A model generated the notes under the pieces. It ran no database searches. It was given only the letters and a program-made list of their open reading frames with translations, and had not been told where the DNA came from. Shown here in pieces: positions 9,867-18,488 of a DNA stretch of 64,000 nt. Source of the stretch: JAWKIW01 sp041394145 (GTDB lineage Bacteria; Actinomycetota; Acidimicrobiia; Acidimicrobiales; Acidimicrobilacustridaceae); NCBI GenBank assembly GCA_041394145.1, contig JAWKIW010000020.1:28632-92631 (forward strand). The letters are read 5' to 3'. Numbering within the stretch: position 1 is the stretch's first letter; every line of letters starts with the position of its first letter. Position numbers and translations under genes: made by a program.

Positions 9867-9956
9867 ACCGGTCCGCCGTCGATCGTCGACCTGTCCGACC
9901 CGGCGAGCGCTGAACCGGTCCGCCGTCGATCGTCGACCTGTCCGGCCCGGCGAGCG
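9857..9956. repeat. 47-base tandem repeat, about 2.1 copies
   Basis: A 47-base unit starting CGAGCGCTGAACCGG occurs at 9857 and again at 9904 with one mismatch, then begins a third time before diverging. Each copy contains GTCGATCGTCGAC, which has a CGATCG core palindrome. The first copy carries the methyltransferase stop codon. It is a recent duplication of the gene's 3' end or a repeated binding site. Confidence 0.85.
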
Positions 9957-10004
9957 GTGCGCTCGTCGGGTCCGGCGGGTGGGCGCTGCGGCGGGAGCGA
10001 CGGA

Positions 10005-10010
10005 TAGGTT
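10005..10010 (+). promoter_or_regulatory. -10 element TAGGTT, leaderless
   Basis: TAGGTT ends six bases before the acyl-CoA dehydrogenase ATG at 10017 with no ribosome site in the spacer. Confidence 0.6.
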
Positions 10011-10016
10011 GACGGG

Positions 10017-11228
10017 ATGGCCGACACCCTCGCCTCCGACGCCACCGCCGTGCTGACCGAGCGCATCGACCAGCTGCTCGGCGAGCTCGATCCCCGCACC
10101 GCCGACGTCCACCAGCTCCGCGGTCGCCAGTACGACCTGGGGCTCGCCTGGGTGCACTTCCCCGAGGGCTGGGGCGGCCTCGGCCTGCCGCCCAACCTGC
10201 AGCGCGAGGTCGACCGGCGCCTGCGCGAGGCGGGCGCCCCGTCGCCCGACCACCGCCACTTCTTCGGCCTGACCATGGCCGGTCCCACCGTCGTGACCCA
10301 CGGCAGCGACGAGCTCAAGGGTCGCCTGCTGCGGCGCATGTTCACCGGCGAGGACGCCTGGTGCCAGCTGTTCAGCGAGCCCGGTGCCGGCTCCGATCTC
10401 GCCGGCTTGTCGTGCAAGGCGGTGCGCGACGGCGACGAGTGGGTGGTCACCGGCCAGAAGGTCTGGAACACCCTCGCCCACCTCGCCGACCGCGGCATGC
10501 TCGTGGCCCGCACCGACCCCGAGGCCCCGAAGCACAAGGGGATGACCTACTTCGCCGTCGACATGCACGCGCCCGGCGTCGAGGTGCGGCCGTTGCGCCA
10601 GATCACCGGCGAGGCCGAGTTCAACGAGGTCTACCTCACCGAGGTGCGCATCCCCGACGCCGACCGCATCGGCGACGTGGGCGAGGGCTGGCGGGTGTCG
10701 ATGACCACCCTCATGAACGAGCGCACCACCATCGGCGGCGGCTCGGCGCCGCCCCAGCGGGGCTCGGGGGCCATCGCCGAGGCGGTGCGCATCTGGCAGG
10801 AGGAGGCCGTCGACCGCAGCCCGGCCGCCAAGGACCGGCTCATGCGGCTGTGGTCCGAGGCCGAGGCGCTGCGGCTCACCAACATCCGCGCCTCGCAGAA
10901 GCGCAAGGCCGGCAACCCCGGGCCCGAGGGCTCGATCGCCAAGCTGATGTTCGCCGAGATCAACAAGGAGATCTACGACCTGTGCGTCGAGCTGCTCGGC
11001 CCGGCTGCGCTCGTGGACTACGACTACACGATGCGCCGCTCCGAGCAGCTGGGCCTGGTCGGCCCGCCCGGCTCGGCCCGCAAGATGTTCCTGCGCTCCC
11101 GGGCCAACTCCATCGAGGGCGGCACGTCGGAGATCCAGCGCAACATCCTCGGCGAGCGCGTGCTCGGCCTGCCCGGCGAGCCGCGCCTCGACAAGGACCT
11201 GCCCTGGTCCCAGGTCCCCCGCAGCTGA
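10017..11228 (+). CDS. Acyl-CoA dehydrogenase family protein
   Basis: A 403-residue flavoprotein of the FadE type. It shows the FAD/substrate signature QLFSEPGAGSDLAGL, the WVVTGQKVWNT block, and the C-terminal SIEGGTSEIQRNILGERVLGLP. The family makes a 2,3-double bond in acyl-CoAs and passes electrons to ETF. The N-terminal helical domain is short (~90 residues before the signature). It faces the CYP125/142-like P450 gene and may belong to steroid or branched-chain degradation, where FadE paralogues are common. The substrate cannot be assigned. Confidence 0.92.
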   Translation: MADTLASDATAVLTERIDQLLGELDPRTADVHQLRGRQYDLGLAWVHFPEGWGGLGLPPNLQREVDRRLREAGAPSPDHRHFFGLTMAGPTVVTHGSDELKGRLLRRMFTGEDAWCQLFSEPGAGSDLAGLSCKAVRDGDEWVVTGQKVWNTLAHLADRGMLVARTDPEAPKHKGMTYFAVDMHAPGVEVRPLRQITGEAEFNEVYLTEVRIPDADRIGDVGEGWRVSMTTLMNERTTIGGGSAPPQRGSGAIAEAVRIWQEEAVDRSPAAKDRLMRLWSEAEALRLTNIRASQKRKAGNPGPEGSIAKLMFAEINKEIYDLCVELLGPAALVDYDYTMRRSEQLGLVGPPGSARKMFLRSRANSIEGGTSEIQRNILGERVLGLPGEPRLDKDLPWSQVPRS

Positions 11229-11235
11229 CTTGTCA

Positions 11236-11288
11236 GCGTTCTCGATGACCTTCGTGTCGGACCCCGACACCTATCGCATCGAGAACGC
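11236..11288. terminator. Nested inverted repeat between convergent genes
   Basis: GCGTTCTCGATG (11236-11247) pairs perfectly with CATCGAGAACGC (11277-11288). Inside it GTGTCGG (11254-11260) pairs with CCGACAC (11264-11270) around a 3-base loop. It fills the gap between the stop codons of the acyl-CoA dehydrogenase and P450 genes, so it can act as a terminator for both directions. No T-runs are present. Confidence 0.6.
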
Positions 11289-11292
11289 AGGG

Positions 11293-12516
11293 TCAGACGT
11301 CCCAGCGGACGTCCATGCGGTTGATGCCGTTGATGAAGTCCGACCGCATGCGGACCGGCTCGCCCACGATCTCGAGGCCGGGGATGCGGGTGATCAGCTC
11401 CCGCACCATGGCCTTGATCTCGACGCGGGCGAGGTTGGCCCCGAGGCAGAAGTGCTCGCCTCCGCCGCCGAAGGTGACGTGCTCGTTGGGTGAGCGCCCC
11501 ACGTCGAAGGTGAAGGGGTCGGCGAACACGTCCTCGTCGAAGTTGGCGGACATGTAGTAGATGACGACCTTGTCGCCGGCGGAGATCTGCTTGCCCCCCA
11601 GCTCGGTGTCGACGGTGGCGGTGCGGCGGAAGTTGTGGATCGACGAGCCCCACCGCAGGAACTCCTCGACGGCGCTGTCCCACAGCGTCGGGTCGTCGAG
11701 CAGGCGCTGGGTCTGGTCGGGGTGCTCGACGAGGGCCTGCACCGCGTGGGTGATGAGGTTGCGGGTGGTCTCGTTGCCGGCGACGGCGAGGATCACGAAG
11801 AACATGTCGAGCTCGTCGCGGGTGAGGCGCTCGCCGTCGACCTCGGCGTGCACCAGGACCGAGAGGATGTCGTCGCGGGGATCGTCGCGGCGCTGGTCGG
11901 CGAGGGCGTCGCAGTAGGCGTAGATCTGCGCCGCCGCCACCTCGCCGGCCTCGGGGGTGTTGCGCCAGTACGGGTCGTCGAAGCCGACCATGGTGTTGGT
12001 CCACTCGACGATCTGCTTTCGGTCCTCTGCCGGCACGCCGATCATGTCGCAGATCACCTGGGCGGGCATCTCGGCCGACACCTCGGCGACCAGGTCGATC
12101 TCGCCCTTGTCGATCACCGCGTCGACGATGTGGCGTGCCCGCTCCTCGATGGCCGTCTCCAGCATCCGGATCATGCGCGGCGTGAAGCCCCGGTTCACCA
12201 ACCGCCGGTAGCGGTTGTGGCGGGGCGGATCCATGTTCAGCAGCGTCATCCGCATGACGGCGAGGCCTTCGGGGGTCGGGTCGGCGATGAAGGTGCCCAT
12301 GGCCTCCGACGAGTAGGTCGCCGTGTCGCGGCTGACGGCGCGCACGTCCTCGTACCGGGTCACCGCCCAGAAGCCGGGGGCCTTCTCACCGCTCAGCTCG
12401 TGCCAGTGCACCGGGTCCTCCCGGCGCAGCCGGGCGAACACGTCGTGGGGCACGCCCACCGCCCACGTGTCCTCCATGAGGTCGATGTCGGCGAGGTCGA
12501 CGTCGGTCGTCGTCAT
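11293..12516 (-). CDS. Cytochrome P450, CYP125/142-like
   Basis: A 407-residue soluble bacterial P450. It carries the I-helix oxygen motif AVAGNETTRN, the ExxR motif in VEEFLRWG, and the heme loop FGGGGEHFCLGANLARVE with the Cys ligand. The ends match the CYP125/CYP142 group of cholesterol side-chain hydroxylases (PGFWAVTRYEDV near the start, FINGINRMDV at the end). Those enzymes oxidise the terminal methyl group of sterol side chains. I start at ATG 12516, preceded by GAGGGGG; the open frame extends further but the P450 similarity begins here. A KstR-type operator lies 50 bases upstream, which supports a sterol-related role. Confidence 0.93.
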   Translation of the reverse strand: MTTTDVDLADIDLMEDTWAVGVPHDVFARLRREDPVHWHELSGEKAPGFWAVTRYEDVRAVSRDTATYSSEAMGTFIADPTPEGLAVMRMTLLNMDPPRHNRYRRLVNRGFTPRMIRMLETAIEERARHIVDAVIDKGEIDLVAEVSAEMPAQVICDMIGVPAEDRKQIVEWTNTMVGFDDPYWRNTPEAGEVAAAQIYAYCDALADQRRDDPRDDILSVLVHAEVDGERLTRDELDMFFVILAVAGNETTRNLITHAVQALVEHPDQTQRLLDDPTLWDSAVEEFLRWGSSIHNFRRTATVDTELGGKQISAGDKVVIYYMSANFDEDVFADPFTFDVGRSPNEHVTFGGGGEHFCLGANLARVEIKAMVRELITRIPGLEIVGEPVRMRSDFINGINRMDVRWDV

Positions 12517-12565
12517 CGGTGAGCCCCCTCGGGTGCGTGGGCCCGTTCCCCCCGGGCCGCGAACG

Positions 12566-12579
12566 TAGAACGTGTTCCA
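12566..12579. promoter_or_regulatory. KstR-type operator
   Basis: TAGAACGTGTTCCA matches the published KstR consensus TNNAACNNGTTNNA at every fixed base. It lies 50 bases upstream of the CYP125/142-like start, where a repressor of sterol catabolism would act. No kstR gene is recognisable in the window, so the regulator would act in trans. Confidence 0.6.
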
Positions 12580-12630
12580 TTCTTCCACGGGGTCGCGGTG
12601 GCCGCGGCCGGTCGTCCTCGTGGCCCTCGG

Positions 12631-12636
12631 TAGCGT
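12631..12636 (+). promoter_or_regulatory. -10 element TAGCGT, leaderless
   Basis: TAGCGT ends six bases before the MFS ATG at 12643; the spacer GACCAC has no ribosome site. Confidence 0.6.
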
Positions 12637-12642
12637 GACCAC

Positions 12643-13956
12643 ATGGGGCAGGTGACGGGCACGCGGCGGCGTGGGCCGTTCGTCCTGCTCGAAGCGGCGA
12701 CGGTGATGTCGGGCTCGGGCAACGGCGTCGTGACCGTGACGTTGCCCTGGCTCGCCCTCGAGCGCACCGGCAGCGCCGCCACCGCCGGGGTCGTCGCCGC
12801 CGCCACGGCCCTGCCGCTGCTGGTGGCCAGCCTGTTCGCCGGCAGCGTCGTCGACCGGATGGGCCGTCGCCGCGCCGCGGTCTGGTCGGACCTGGCGTCA
12901 GGGCTGTCGGTCGCGGCGGTGCCGGTCGTCGACCACCTCTTCGGGCTCGACCTCGGCTGGCTGATCCTGCTGGCGGTCGCCGGGGCCTGCTTCGACCCGG
13001 CCGGGCTGTCGGCGCGCGAGGCGCTGCTCCCCGACGTCGCCGCCGCCGCCGGTCAGCGCCTCGAGCGGGTCAACGGCGTCCACGAGGCGGTGTGGGGCGT
13101 GGCCTTCCTCGTCGGCCCGGGCGTGGGCGGCGTCCTGATCGCCACCGTCGGCGCGGTGAGCACCATGTGGGCGGCCGCGGTGGGCTTCGCGGTGTCGTCG
13201 CTGCTGGTGTGGTGCATCCGGCTGCCCGGGCTGGTGGGCCGGCCCCCGCACGCCGAGCGGGCGGCCCGCCGGGGGATCTGGGCCGAGACGCGCGAGGGCG
13301 TCGCCCTCGTGTGGCGCGATCCGCTGCTGCGCGACGTCGGGCTGCTCAGCCTCGGCCTGCTCGCCACCTACCTGCCGCTCGAGGGGGTGCTGTTCCCGGC
13401 CTGGTTCGAGCAGCAGGACGCGCCCGAGCGCCTGGGCCTGCTCATCATGGGCATGAGCGGTGGGGGCATCCTCGGCGCGCTGGCCTACGCCGCCTGGGGC
13501 CACCGGCTCGGGCGGCGCACGACGTTCGTGTGGGCGCTGCTGGCCAGCGCCGCCGGCATCGTGGCCATGGCCCTGCTGCCGCCCTACCCGGTGCTGGTCG
13601 CGCTGGGCGTGCTCGTCGGCCTCGCCTACGGGCCGGTCAACCCGCTGGTGAACCTGGCCATCCAGACGCGCGCCCCCGAGCACGCTCGGGGCCGGGTGAC
13701 CGGGCTGCTCAACTCGGTCGGCTACGCCGCCGGGCCGGCCGGCTTCTTGCTGGTCGGCCCGCTCATCGAGTGGCTCGGCATCCAACCGACCTTCGTGGGC
13801 GTCGGGCTGGCCGTGCTGGTCGTCGCCCTGGCGGCGATCCCGTCGCGGGGCCTGCGCCACTTCGACGACCTGCCCGTCGGTGGTGCCGGGAGCGTGGCGG
13901 CCGGTGCCCCGGTCGACCCCGACGACCGGTCACCGGTCGAGGGGCCTCCCGGCTGA
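12643..13956 (+). CDS. MFS transporter, 12-helix (MFS_3/EntS-like)
   Basis: A 437-residue major facilitator with about 12 membrane helices. Motif A appears after helix 2 as GSVVDRMGRRRA and a related copy after helix 8 as WGHRLGRRTT. The overall pattern, with an early SGSGNGVVTVTLPW segment, resembles the exporter group that includes EntS and macrolide efflux proteins. The substrate is unknown. It is divergent from the P450 gene and shares the promoter region that holds the KstR-type site, so joint control is possible. Confidence 0.88.
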   Translation: MGQVTGTRRRGPFVLLEAATVMSGSGNGVVTVTLPWLALERTGSAATAGVVAAATALPLLVASLFAGSVVDRMGRRRAAVWSDLASGLSVAAVPVVDHLFGLDLGWLILLAVAGACFDPAGLSAREALLPDVAAAAGQRLERVNGVHEAVWGVAFLVGPGVGGVLIATVGAVSTMWAAAVGFAVSSLLVWCIRLPGLVGRPPHAERAARRGIWAETREGVALVWRDPLLRDVGLLSLGLLATYLPLEGVLFPAWFEQQDAPERLGLLIMGMSGGGILGALAYAAWGHRLGRRTTFVWALLASAAGIVAMALLPPYPVLVALGVLVGLAYGPVNPLVNLAIQTRAPEHARGRVTGLLNSVGYAAGPAGFLLVGPLIEWLGIQPTFVGVGLAVLVVALAAIPSRGLRHFDDLPVGGAGSVAAGAPVDPDDRSPVEGPPG

Positions 13957-14017
13957 GGTCGCGCCCGTGTCACAGATCGGCGCGCCCGGTCGTCGAGTGG
14001 GCAGGAGGTGATCGACG

Positions 14018-15317
14018 ATGGACGAACGACGGGACGATCGATGGGACGTGGTGGTGGTCGGCAGCGGGGTGGCGGGGCTGGTGGCCGCCACCGCCGCGGC
14101 CGGGCCTCGGCGCGGGTGGTCCTGCTCGACAGCCGACCGCCCGGCGGTCGGGCCCGCAGCGGCGGCGCGATGGCTTCGTGCTCAACCAGGGTCCGCACGG
14201 GCTCTACGACCGCGGCCGATTCCGCCAGGTGCTCGCCGAGCTCGGGGTCCCGGTGACCGGTGCGCCGCCCGACGTGGCCCACGGCTGGGTGTGGTCCCAC
14301 GGTGCCGCCCATCGCATCCCGACGGGGCTCTGGTCGCTGCTGCGCACCTCGGCCGTCGGCGCCGGGGCCAAGGTGGCGCTGGCCCGGCTGCTGGCGACCC
14401 TGCCCTCGGTCGACCCGGCCCCGCTGTCCGACCTCTCCTTCGAGCAGTGGCTCGACCGGGTGCGCCTCGCCGCGGGCGCTCGCCCGCTCGTCCGCATGCT
14501 GGCCCGCATCGCCACCTACAGCGCCGCGCCCGACCGGATCAGCGCCGACGCCGCGGTCGCGCAGCTGCAGCTGGCCCTGCGGGGCGTCACCTACGTCGAC
14601 GGGGGCTGGCAGCGGCTGGTCGACGGGCTGGTGGCGGCGGCCGATCGCGCCGGCGTGCGGCGACGCCCGGACCTCGGCGCCGCGACCCGTCTCCGTCGGC
14701 AGGACGGCGGATGGGTGGTCGCCACGATGGCCGGCACCGTGCGGGCCGCGGCGGTGGTGCTCGCCGCCGGCAGCCCGTCGTCGGCAGCCGCCCTGCTCGG
14801 CCGGGACCCCGGCTGGACGTCGAGTGCCGGGCCGACCGTGCACGCCTCCTGCCTCGACCTCGGCCTGCGGCGCCCGGCACCCCGCGGCATCCTCTTCGGG
14901 GTGGAGGAGCCCCTCTACCTCGCCACGCACGCCGGTGGCGGCGCTGGCGCCGCCGGGCCGGCACCTGGTGCACGTGATGCGGAACCACCGGCCCGACGAG
15001 GTGCTCGATCCGGACGCCACCCGCGGCGAGCTGTGGGCCCACGCCCGGAAGGCCGGGATCACCGACGGCGACGTGCTCGTCGAGCGGTACCTGCACCGCA
15101 TGCCGGTGACCCACGGGCTGCCCGTGCCCGAGCGGGGCGGCGTGGCCGGACGGCCCCCGTGGCCGTGCCCGGCGAGCCGGGCCTGTTCGTGGCCGGTGAC
15201 TGGGTCGGTGACCGCGGGCTGCTCGCCGACGCGGCGGCGGCCAGCGCGACGCGCGCCAGCGAGCTGGCGGCCGCGGCTGCCCGCGGCGTGCCGGCGCGAC
15301 CGGCGGTGCCGGCGTGA
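14018..15317 (+). pseudogene. FAD-dependent oxidoreductase (phytoene desaturase-like), multiply frameshifted
   Basis: Coherent family segments are spread over all three frames in the right order. They are VVVVGSGVAGLVAA (FAD-binding GxGxxG, 14018 frame), RVVLLDSRPPGGRARSGG (second strand, next frame), the long body FVLNQGPHGLYDRGRF to EEPLYLATHA (third frame), APPGRHLVHVMRNHRPDE to YLHRMPVTHGLP (second frame again), and PGLFVAGDWVGDRGLLADAA (third frame, the C-terminal FAD motif). At least four shifts are needed, near 14100, 14170, 14950 and 15140. The intact product would be ~430 residues of the phytoene desaturase/protoporphyrinogen oxidase superfamily. An excellent ribosome site, AGGAGGTG, precedes the ATG. 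The sigma-factor gene overlaps its end by four bases. Confidence 0.75.
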
Positions 15318-16374
15318 GCGGCGGTGCCGGCGTGAGCGGCGGGTCTGACGCGGGCCATCCCGGCGGCGCCTCCCGCAGCCTCGACGCCGCGGCCGAGGTG
15401 TTCGAGGCCGAGCGGCCTCGCCTCGTCGGGCTCGCCTACCGCCTGCTCGGCTCGCTGACCGATGCCGAGGACGTGGTCCAGGAGGCCTGGCTGCGGTGGG
15501 CGGCGGTGGACCGGTCCGGCATCGAGCGCCCCGCGGCCTGGCTCACCACCGTGGTCAGCCGGGTCGGCCTCGACCGCCTGCGGGCCGCGCGGGAGCGGGC
15601 CTCCTACGTCGGGCCGTGGCTGCCCGAGCCCCTGGTGGAGCCGCTCGACCGCGCCGCCGACGATCCACCGGCGACGTTGGTGCCGCCGGGATCGGTCGAC
15701 CCCGCCGAGCAGGCGGCGCTGGCGGACTCGCTCACCACGGCGTTCCTCGTGCTGCTCGAGCGGCTGGCGCCCGAGGAGCGCCTGGTGGTCCTGCTGGTCG
15801 ACGTGTTCGGGGAGCCGTTCCGCGTGGCCGCCGAGGTGACCGGCCGCTCCGAGGCGGCAGCCCGGCAGATGGCGGTGCGGTCCCGACGCAAGCTTCGGGC
15901 CGCCGCGCCCGTGGCGGACCCGAGTCCGGGCGAGCCCCCACCGCACCGGCCGAGCACCGGTCGGCGACCACCGCCGTCCGATCGGGTGGGGCCGACCCGG
16001 AGGCGGTGCGCGTGGCGACCGCGCTGCTCGGCGCCGTCGCCCTCGGTGATGTCGACGGGGCGATGGCCCTGCTGGCGCCCGACGTCGTGCTCGTCAGCGA
16101 CGGCGGCGCCGACCACCACGCCGCCCGGCGCCCGGTGATCGGACCCGACCGGGTGACCCGCCTCCTCGTGAACCTCGCCAAGCGGCTGCCGGCCGAGGTC
16201 GAGATCGAGCCCAGCCTCGTCAACGGCGAGCCCGGCGTGGTCCTGCGAGACGCCGGTCGACCCCGGTACGTGCTGGCCATGGGCGTCGGCCCGGCCGGCC
16301 TCGTCGAGCACGTGACCCTGGTGGTTAACCCCGACAAGCTCGCCGCCGTCGACCACCCTCCGGCGTTGCGCTGA
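15314..16374 (+). pseudogene. ECF41/SigJ-type sigma factor, frameshifted in linker
   Basis: Region 2 of an ECF sigma factor is clear (RLVGLAYRLLGSLTDAEDVVQEAWLRW) and region 4 follows (LAPEERLVVLLVDVFGEPF, TGRSEAAARQMAVRSRRKL). In another frame from about base 15990 comes the SnoaL-like C-terminal domain of the ECF41 group, with LLAPDVVLVSDGG and the hallmark NPDKL near the end. ECF41 factors use this domain, not an anti-sigma factor, to set their activity. One base is gained or lost in the Pro-rich linker between 15900 and 15990. The GTG start overlaps the stop of the FAD oxidoreductase (GTGA), a known ECF41 arrangement with an oxidoreductase target gene. Confidence 0.82.
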
Positions 16375-16391
16375 ACGGCGCGACGGGTGGC

Positions 16392-17912
16392 CTACGCGGC
16401 GCCGTACACGGCCTCGGTCGTGGCTCGGAGGTGGCGCAGCAGGGCGTCGGCTCGCAGCGGGCCGCCGGTGGCCTGTTCGATCAGCTCGGGGGCGGTCAGC
16501 CGGCTGGCGTGGCGGTGGACGTTCGTGCGCAGCCAGTCGAGCAGCGGGGCGAGGTCGCCGGCGGCCAGCCGGTCGTCGAGGTCGCCGATCGCCGCGCCGG
16601 CGGCCTCGAACAGCTGGGCGGCGAGCAGGTTGCCCAGCGTGTAGGTGGGGAAGTAGCCGAAGGCGCCCATCGACCAGTGGATGTCCTGCAGCACGCCGTC
16701 GGACACCGAGTCGGGGCGGATGCCGAGCAGCTCGGCGTAGGTGTCGTCCCACCGGTCGGGCAGGTCGTCGACGTCGACCTCACCGGCGAACAGCGCCCGC
16801 TCGATCTCGAAGCGGACGACGACGTGGAGGTTGTAGGTCGCCTCGTCGGCCTCCACCCGGATGAGCGACGGCTGCACGGTGTGCAGCGCCGGCCAGATGG
16901 CGTCGGGCTCGGCGGCCACGCCGAGGTGCTCGGCCAGCCGGGGCGCCGCCCAGGTCCAGAAGGGCCGTGACCGCCCGACGAGGTTCTCCCACAGGCGTGA
17001 CTGCGACTCGTGCACGCCGAGGGACACCGCCGCCCCGATCGGGGTCCCGGCCCACTCGGCGGGCAGGCCCTGCTCGTACAGGCCGTGGCCGGCCTCGTGC
17101 ATGACGCCGAACAGCCCCGGCCGCCAGTCGCCGTCCTCCCACCGCCAGGTGATGCGCACGTCGGCCGGATCGAAGCTGGTGGTGAAGGGGTGGGCCGAGG
17201 CGTCGAGGCGGCCGGCCTCGAAGTCGTAGCCCATGGCGGTGGCGACCTCGACGGCGAAGGCCCGCTGGGCCTGCTCGGGGAACGAGCCCCGGCACGGCGA
17301 CTCGTCGACGACGACGCCGCTGTCGGCCGCGGCCTGCACCAGCGGTGCGAGGTCGGCGCGCAGCGACGCGAGCAGCGGCACCAGCGCGGCCTCGGTGGTG
17401 CCCGGCTCGTACTCGTCGAGCAGGGCGTCGTAGGGCCGCTCGGCCAGCCCGGCGGTGACGTAGCAGTCGGCCTTCTCCTTGGCCAGCGCCACCGTCTCGC
17501 GCAGGTCGGGGGCGAACCGCCCGAAGTCCCCCTCGGCCCGGGCCTGCTGCCACGACGCCAGGGCCCGGCTCTGGACCTCGGCCATCCGCCGGGCCAGGTC
17601 GGCGGGCACGGCGTTGGCCCGCAGCACCGTGCGCCGGGCCTCGCGCACCTGGGCGGCCAGCTCGCCCGTCGGGTCGTGCGCCGCGACCTCGGCGGCGGCG
17701 AGGGCGTCGGCGAGCGCCGGGTCGGTGAGCTTGCCGTGGGCGAGCCCCGCCAACGCCGACAGCGTGCGGCCCCGCCCCGGCTGGCCCTTGGGCGGCATGT
17801 AGGTCTCCTGGTCCCAGCCGAGCACGGCGGCGGCGGCCTCGAGGGCGGCGATGTCGCCCCACCGCTCGAGCAGGGCGCGGCCGGGGTCGGCGGGTGCGGT
17901 GTCGGTGGCCAT
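16392..17912 (-). CDS. M32 family metallocarboxypeptidase
   Basis: A 506-residue zinc carboxypeptidase related to Thermus Taq carboxypeptidase. The zinc motif HEAGH is at about residues 272-276, followed by GLYEQGLP and the family block GVHESQSRLWEN, which supplies the third zinc ligand Glu. Other M32 signatures are WDQETYMPP near the N-terminus and IHWSMGAFGYFPTYTLGN near the C-terminus. It removes C-terminal amino acids, in the cytoplasm since no signal peptide is seen. It is divergent from the MaoC gene and starts at ATG six bases after TAGACT. Confidence 0.95.
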   Translation of the reverse strand: MATDTAPADPGRALLERWGDIAALEAAAAVLGWDQETYMPPKGQPGRGRTLSALAGLAHGKLTDPALADALAAAEVAAHDPTGELAAQVREARRTVLRANAVPADLARRMAEVQSRALASWQQARAEGDFGRFAPDLRETVALAKEKADCYVTAGLAERPYDALLDEYEPGTTEAALVPLLASLRADLAPLVQAAADSGVVVDESPCRGSFPEQAQRAFAVEVATAMGYDFEAGRLDASAHPFTTSFDPADVRITWRWEDGDWRPGLFGVMHEAGHGLYEQGLPAEWAGTPIGAAVSLGVHESQSRLWENLVGRSRPFWTWAAPRLAEHLGVAAEPDAIWPALHTVQPSLIRVEADEATYNLHVVVRFEIERALFAGEVDVDDLPDRWDDTYAELLGIRPDSVSDGVLQDIHWSMGAFGYFPTYTLGNLLAAQLFEAAGAAIGDLDDRLAAGDLAPLLDWLRTNVHRHASRLTAPELIEQATGGPLRADALLRHLRATTEAVYGAA

Positions 17913-17918
17913 GGGGCG

Positions 17919-17924
17919 AGTCTA
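17919..17924 (-). promoter_or_regulatory. -10 element TAGACT, leaderless
   Basis: On the minus strand TAGACT ends six bases before the carboxypeptidase ATG at 17912; the spacer CGCCCC has no ribosome site. Confidence 0.6.
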
Positions 17925-17947
17925 CGGACGGGCCACGGCGGCGCCGG

Positions 17948-17953
17948 TAGGGT
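17948..17953 (+). promoter_or_regulatory. -10 element TAGGGT upstream of maoC-like gene
   Basis: TAGGGT lies 58 bases before the MaoC ATG. It would give a leader of about 50 bases ending in the ribosome site AGGAGCG, in contrast to the leaderless neighbours. Confidence 0.4.
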
Positions 17954-18011
17954 GCGGCGTCGCACGTTCCCGCCGGCCGCCCGGTCGGCGGCCCACGACC
18001 AGGAGCGCACC

Positions 18012-18488
18012 ATGGCCACCAACGCCGAGACCGCCTACGCGTCCTTCAAGGCCGTCGAGGGCCAGACCGAGGGAACCGGCGACTGGTTCGACGTCTCCCA
18101 GGAGCAGGTGGACCACTTCGCCGACGTCACCCACGACCACCAGTTCATCCACGTCGACCCCGAGGCGGCCAAGGCCACCCCGTTCGGGGGCACCATCGCC
18201 CACGGCTTCCTCACCCTGTCGATGCTCACGCACCTCACCGCGTCGATCCCCCAGGACATGAGCCGCTTCGCCGGGATCCTGATGGGCGTCAACTACGGGT
18301 TCGAGAAGGTCCGCTTCGTGGCGCCGGTGCCGACGGGGAGCCGCATCCGGGCCACCAGCGTGCTGAGCAAGGTCGAGCTGAAGGACCCGAACACGGTGCA
18401 CCTGACCCGCACGGTCACCGTGGAGATCGAGGGGCAGGACAAGCCGGCCTGTGTGGCCGAGTGGGTGACCCGGCTGGTCTACGGCTGA
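18012..18488 (+). CDS. MaoC family dehydratase (R-specific hydratase-like)
   Basis: A 158-residue hot-dog-fold hydratase. The active-site signature D-x4-H is present in FADVTHDHQFIHVDPEAA, followed by FGGTIAHGFLTLSMLT, the hydratase 2 motif. Such enzymes hydrate trans-2-enoyl-CoA to R-3-hydroxyacyl-CoA in beta-oxidation side paths or polyester supply. Start ATG with AGGAG nine bases upstream. Its last ten bases overlap the end of the convergent double-TetR gene. Confidence 0.92.
   Translation: MATNAETAYASFKAVEGQTEGTGDWFDVSQEQVDHFADVTHDHQFIHVDPEAAKATPFGGTIAHGFLTLSMLTHLTASIPQDMSRFAGILMGVNYGFEKVRFVAPVPTGSRIRATSVLSKVELKDPNTVHLTRTVTVEIEGQDKPACVAEWVTRLVYG

Noticed and set aside
9857..9956. Possible CRISPR array
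   Set aside because: Only two full copies directly abut without unique spacers, and no cas genes are near. The same applies to the repeats at 43002 and 46831.
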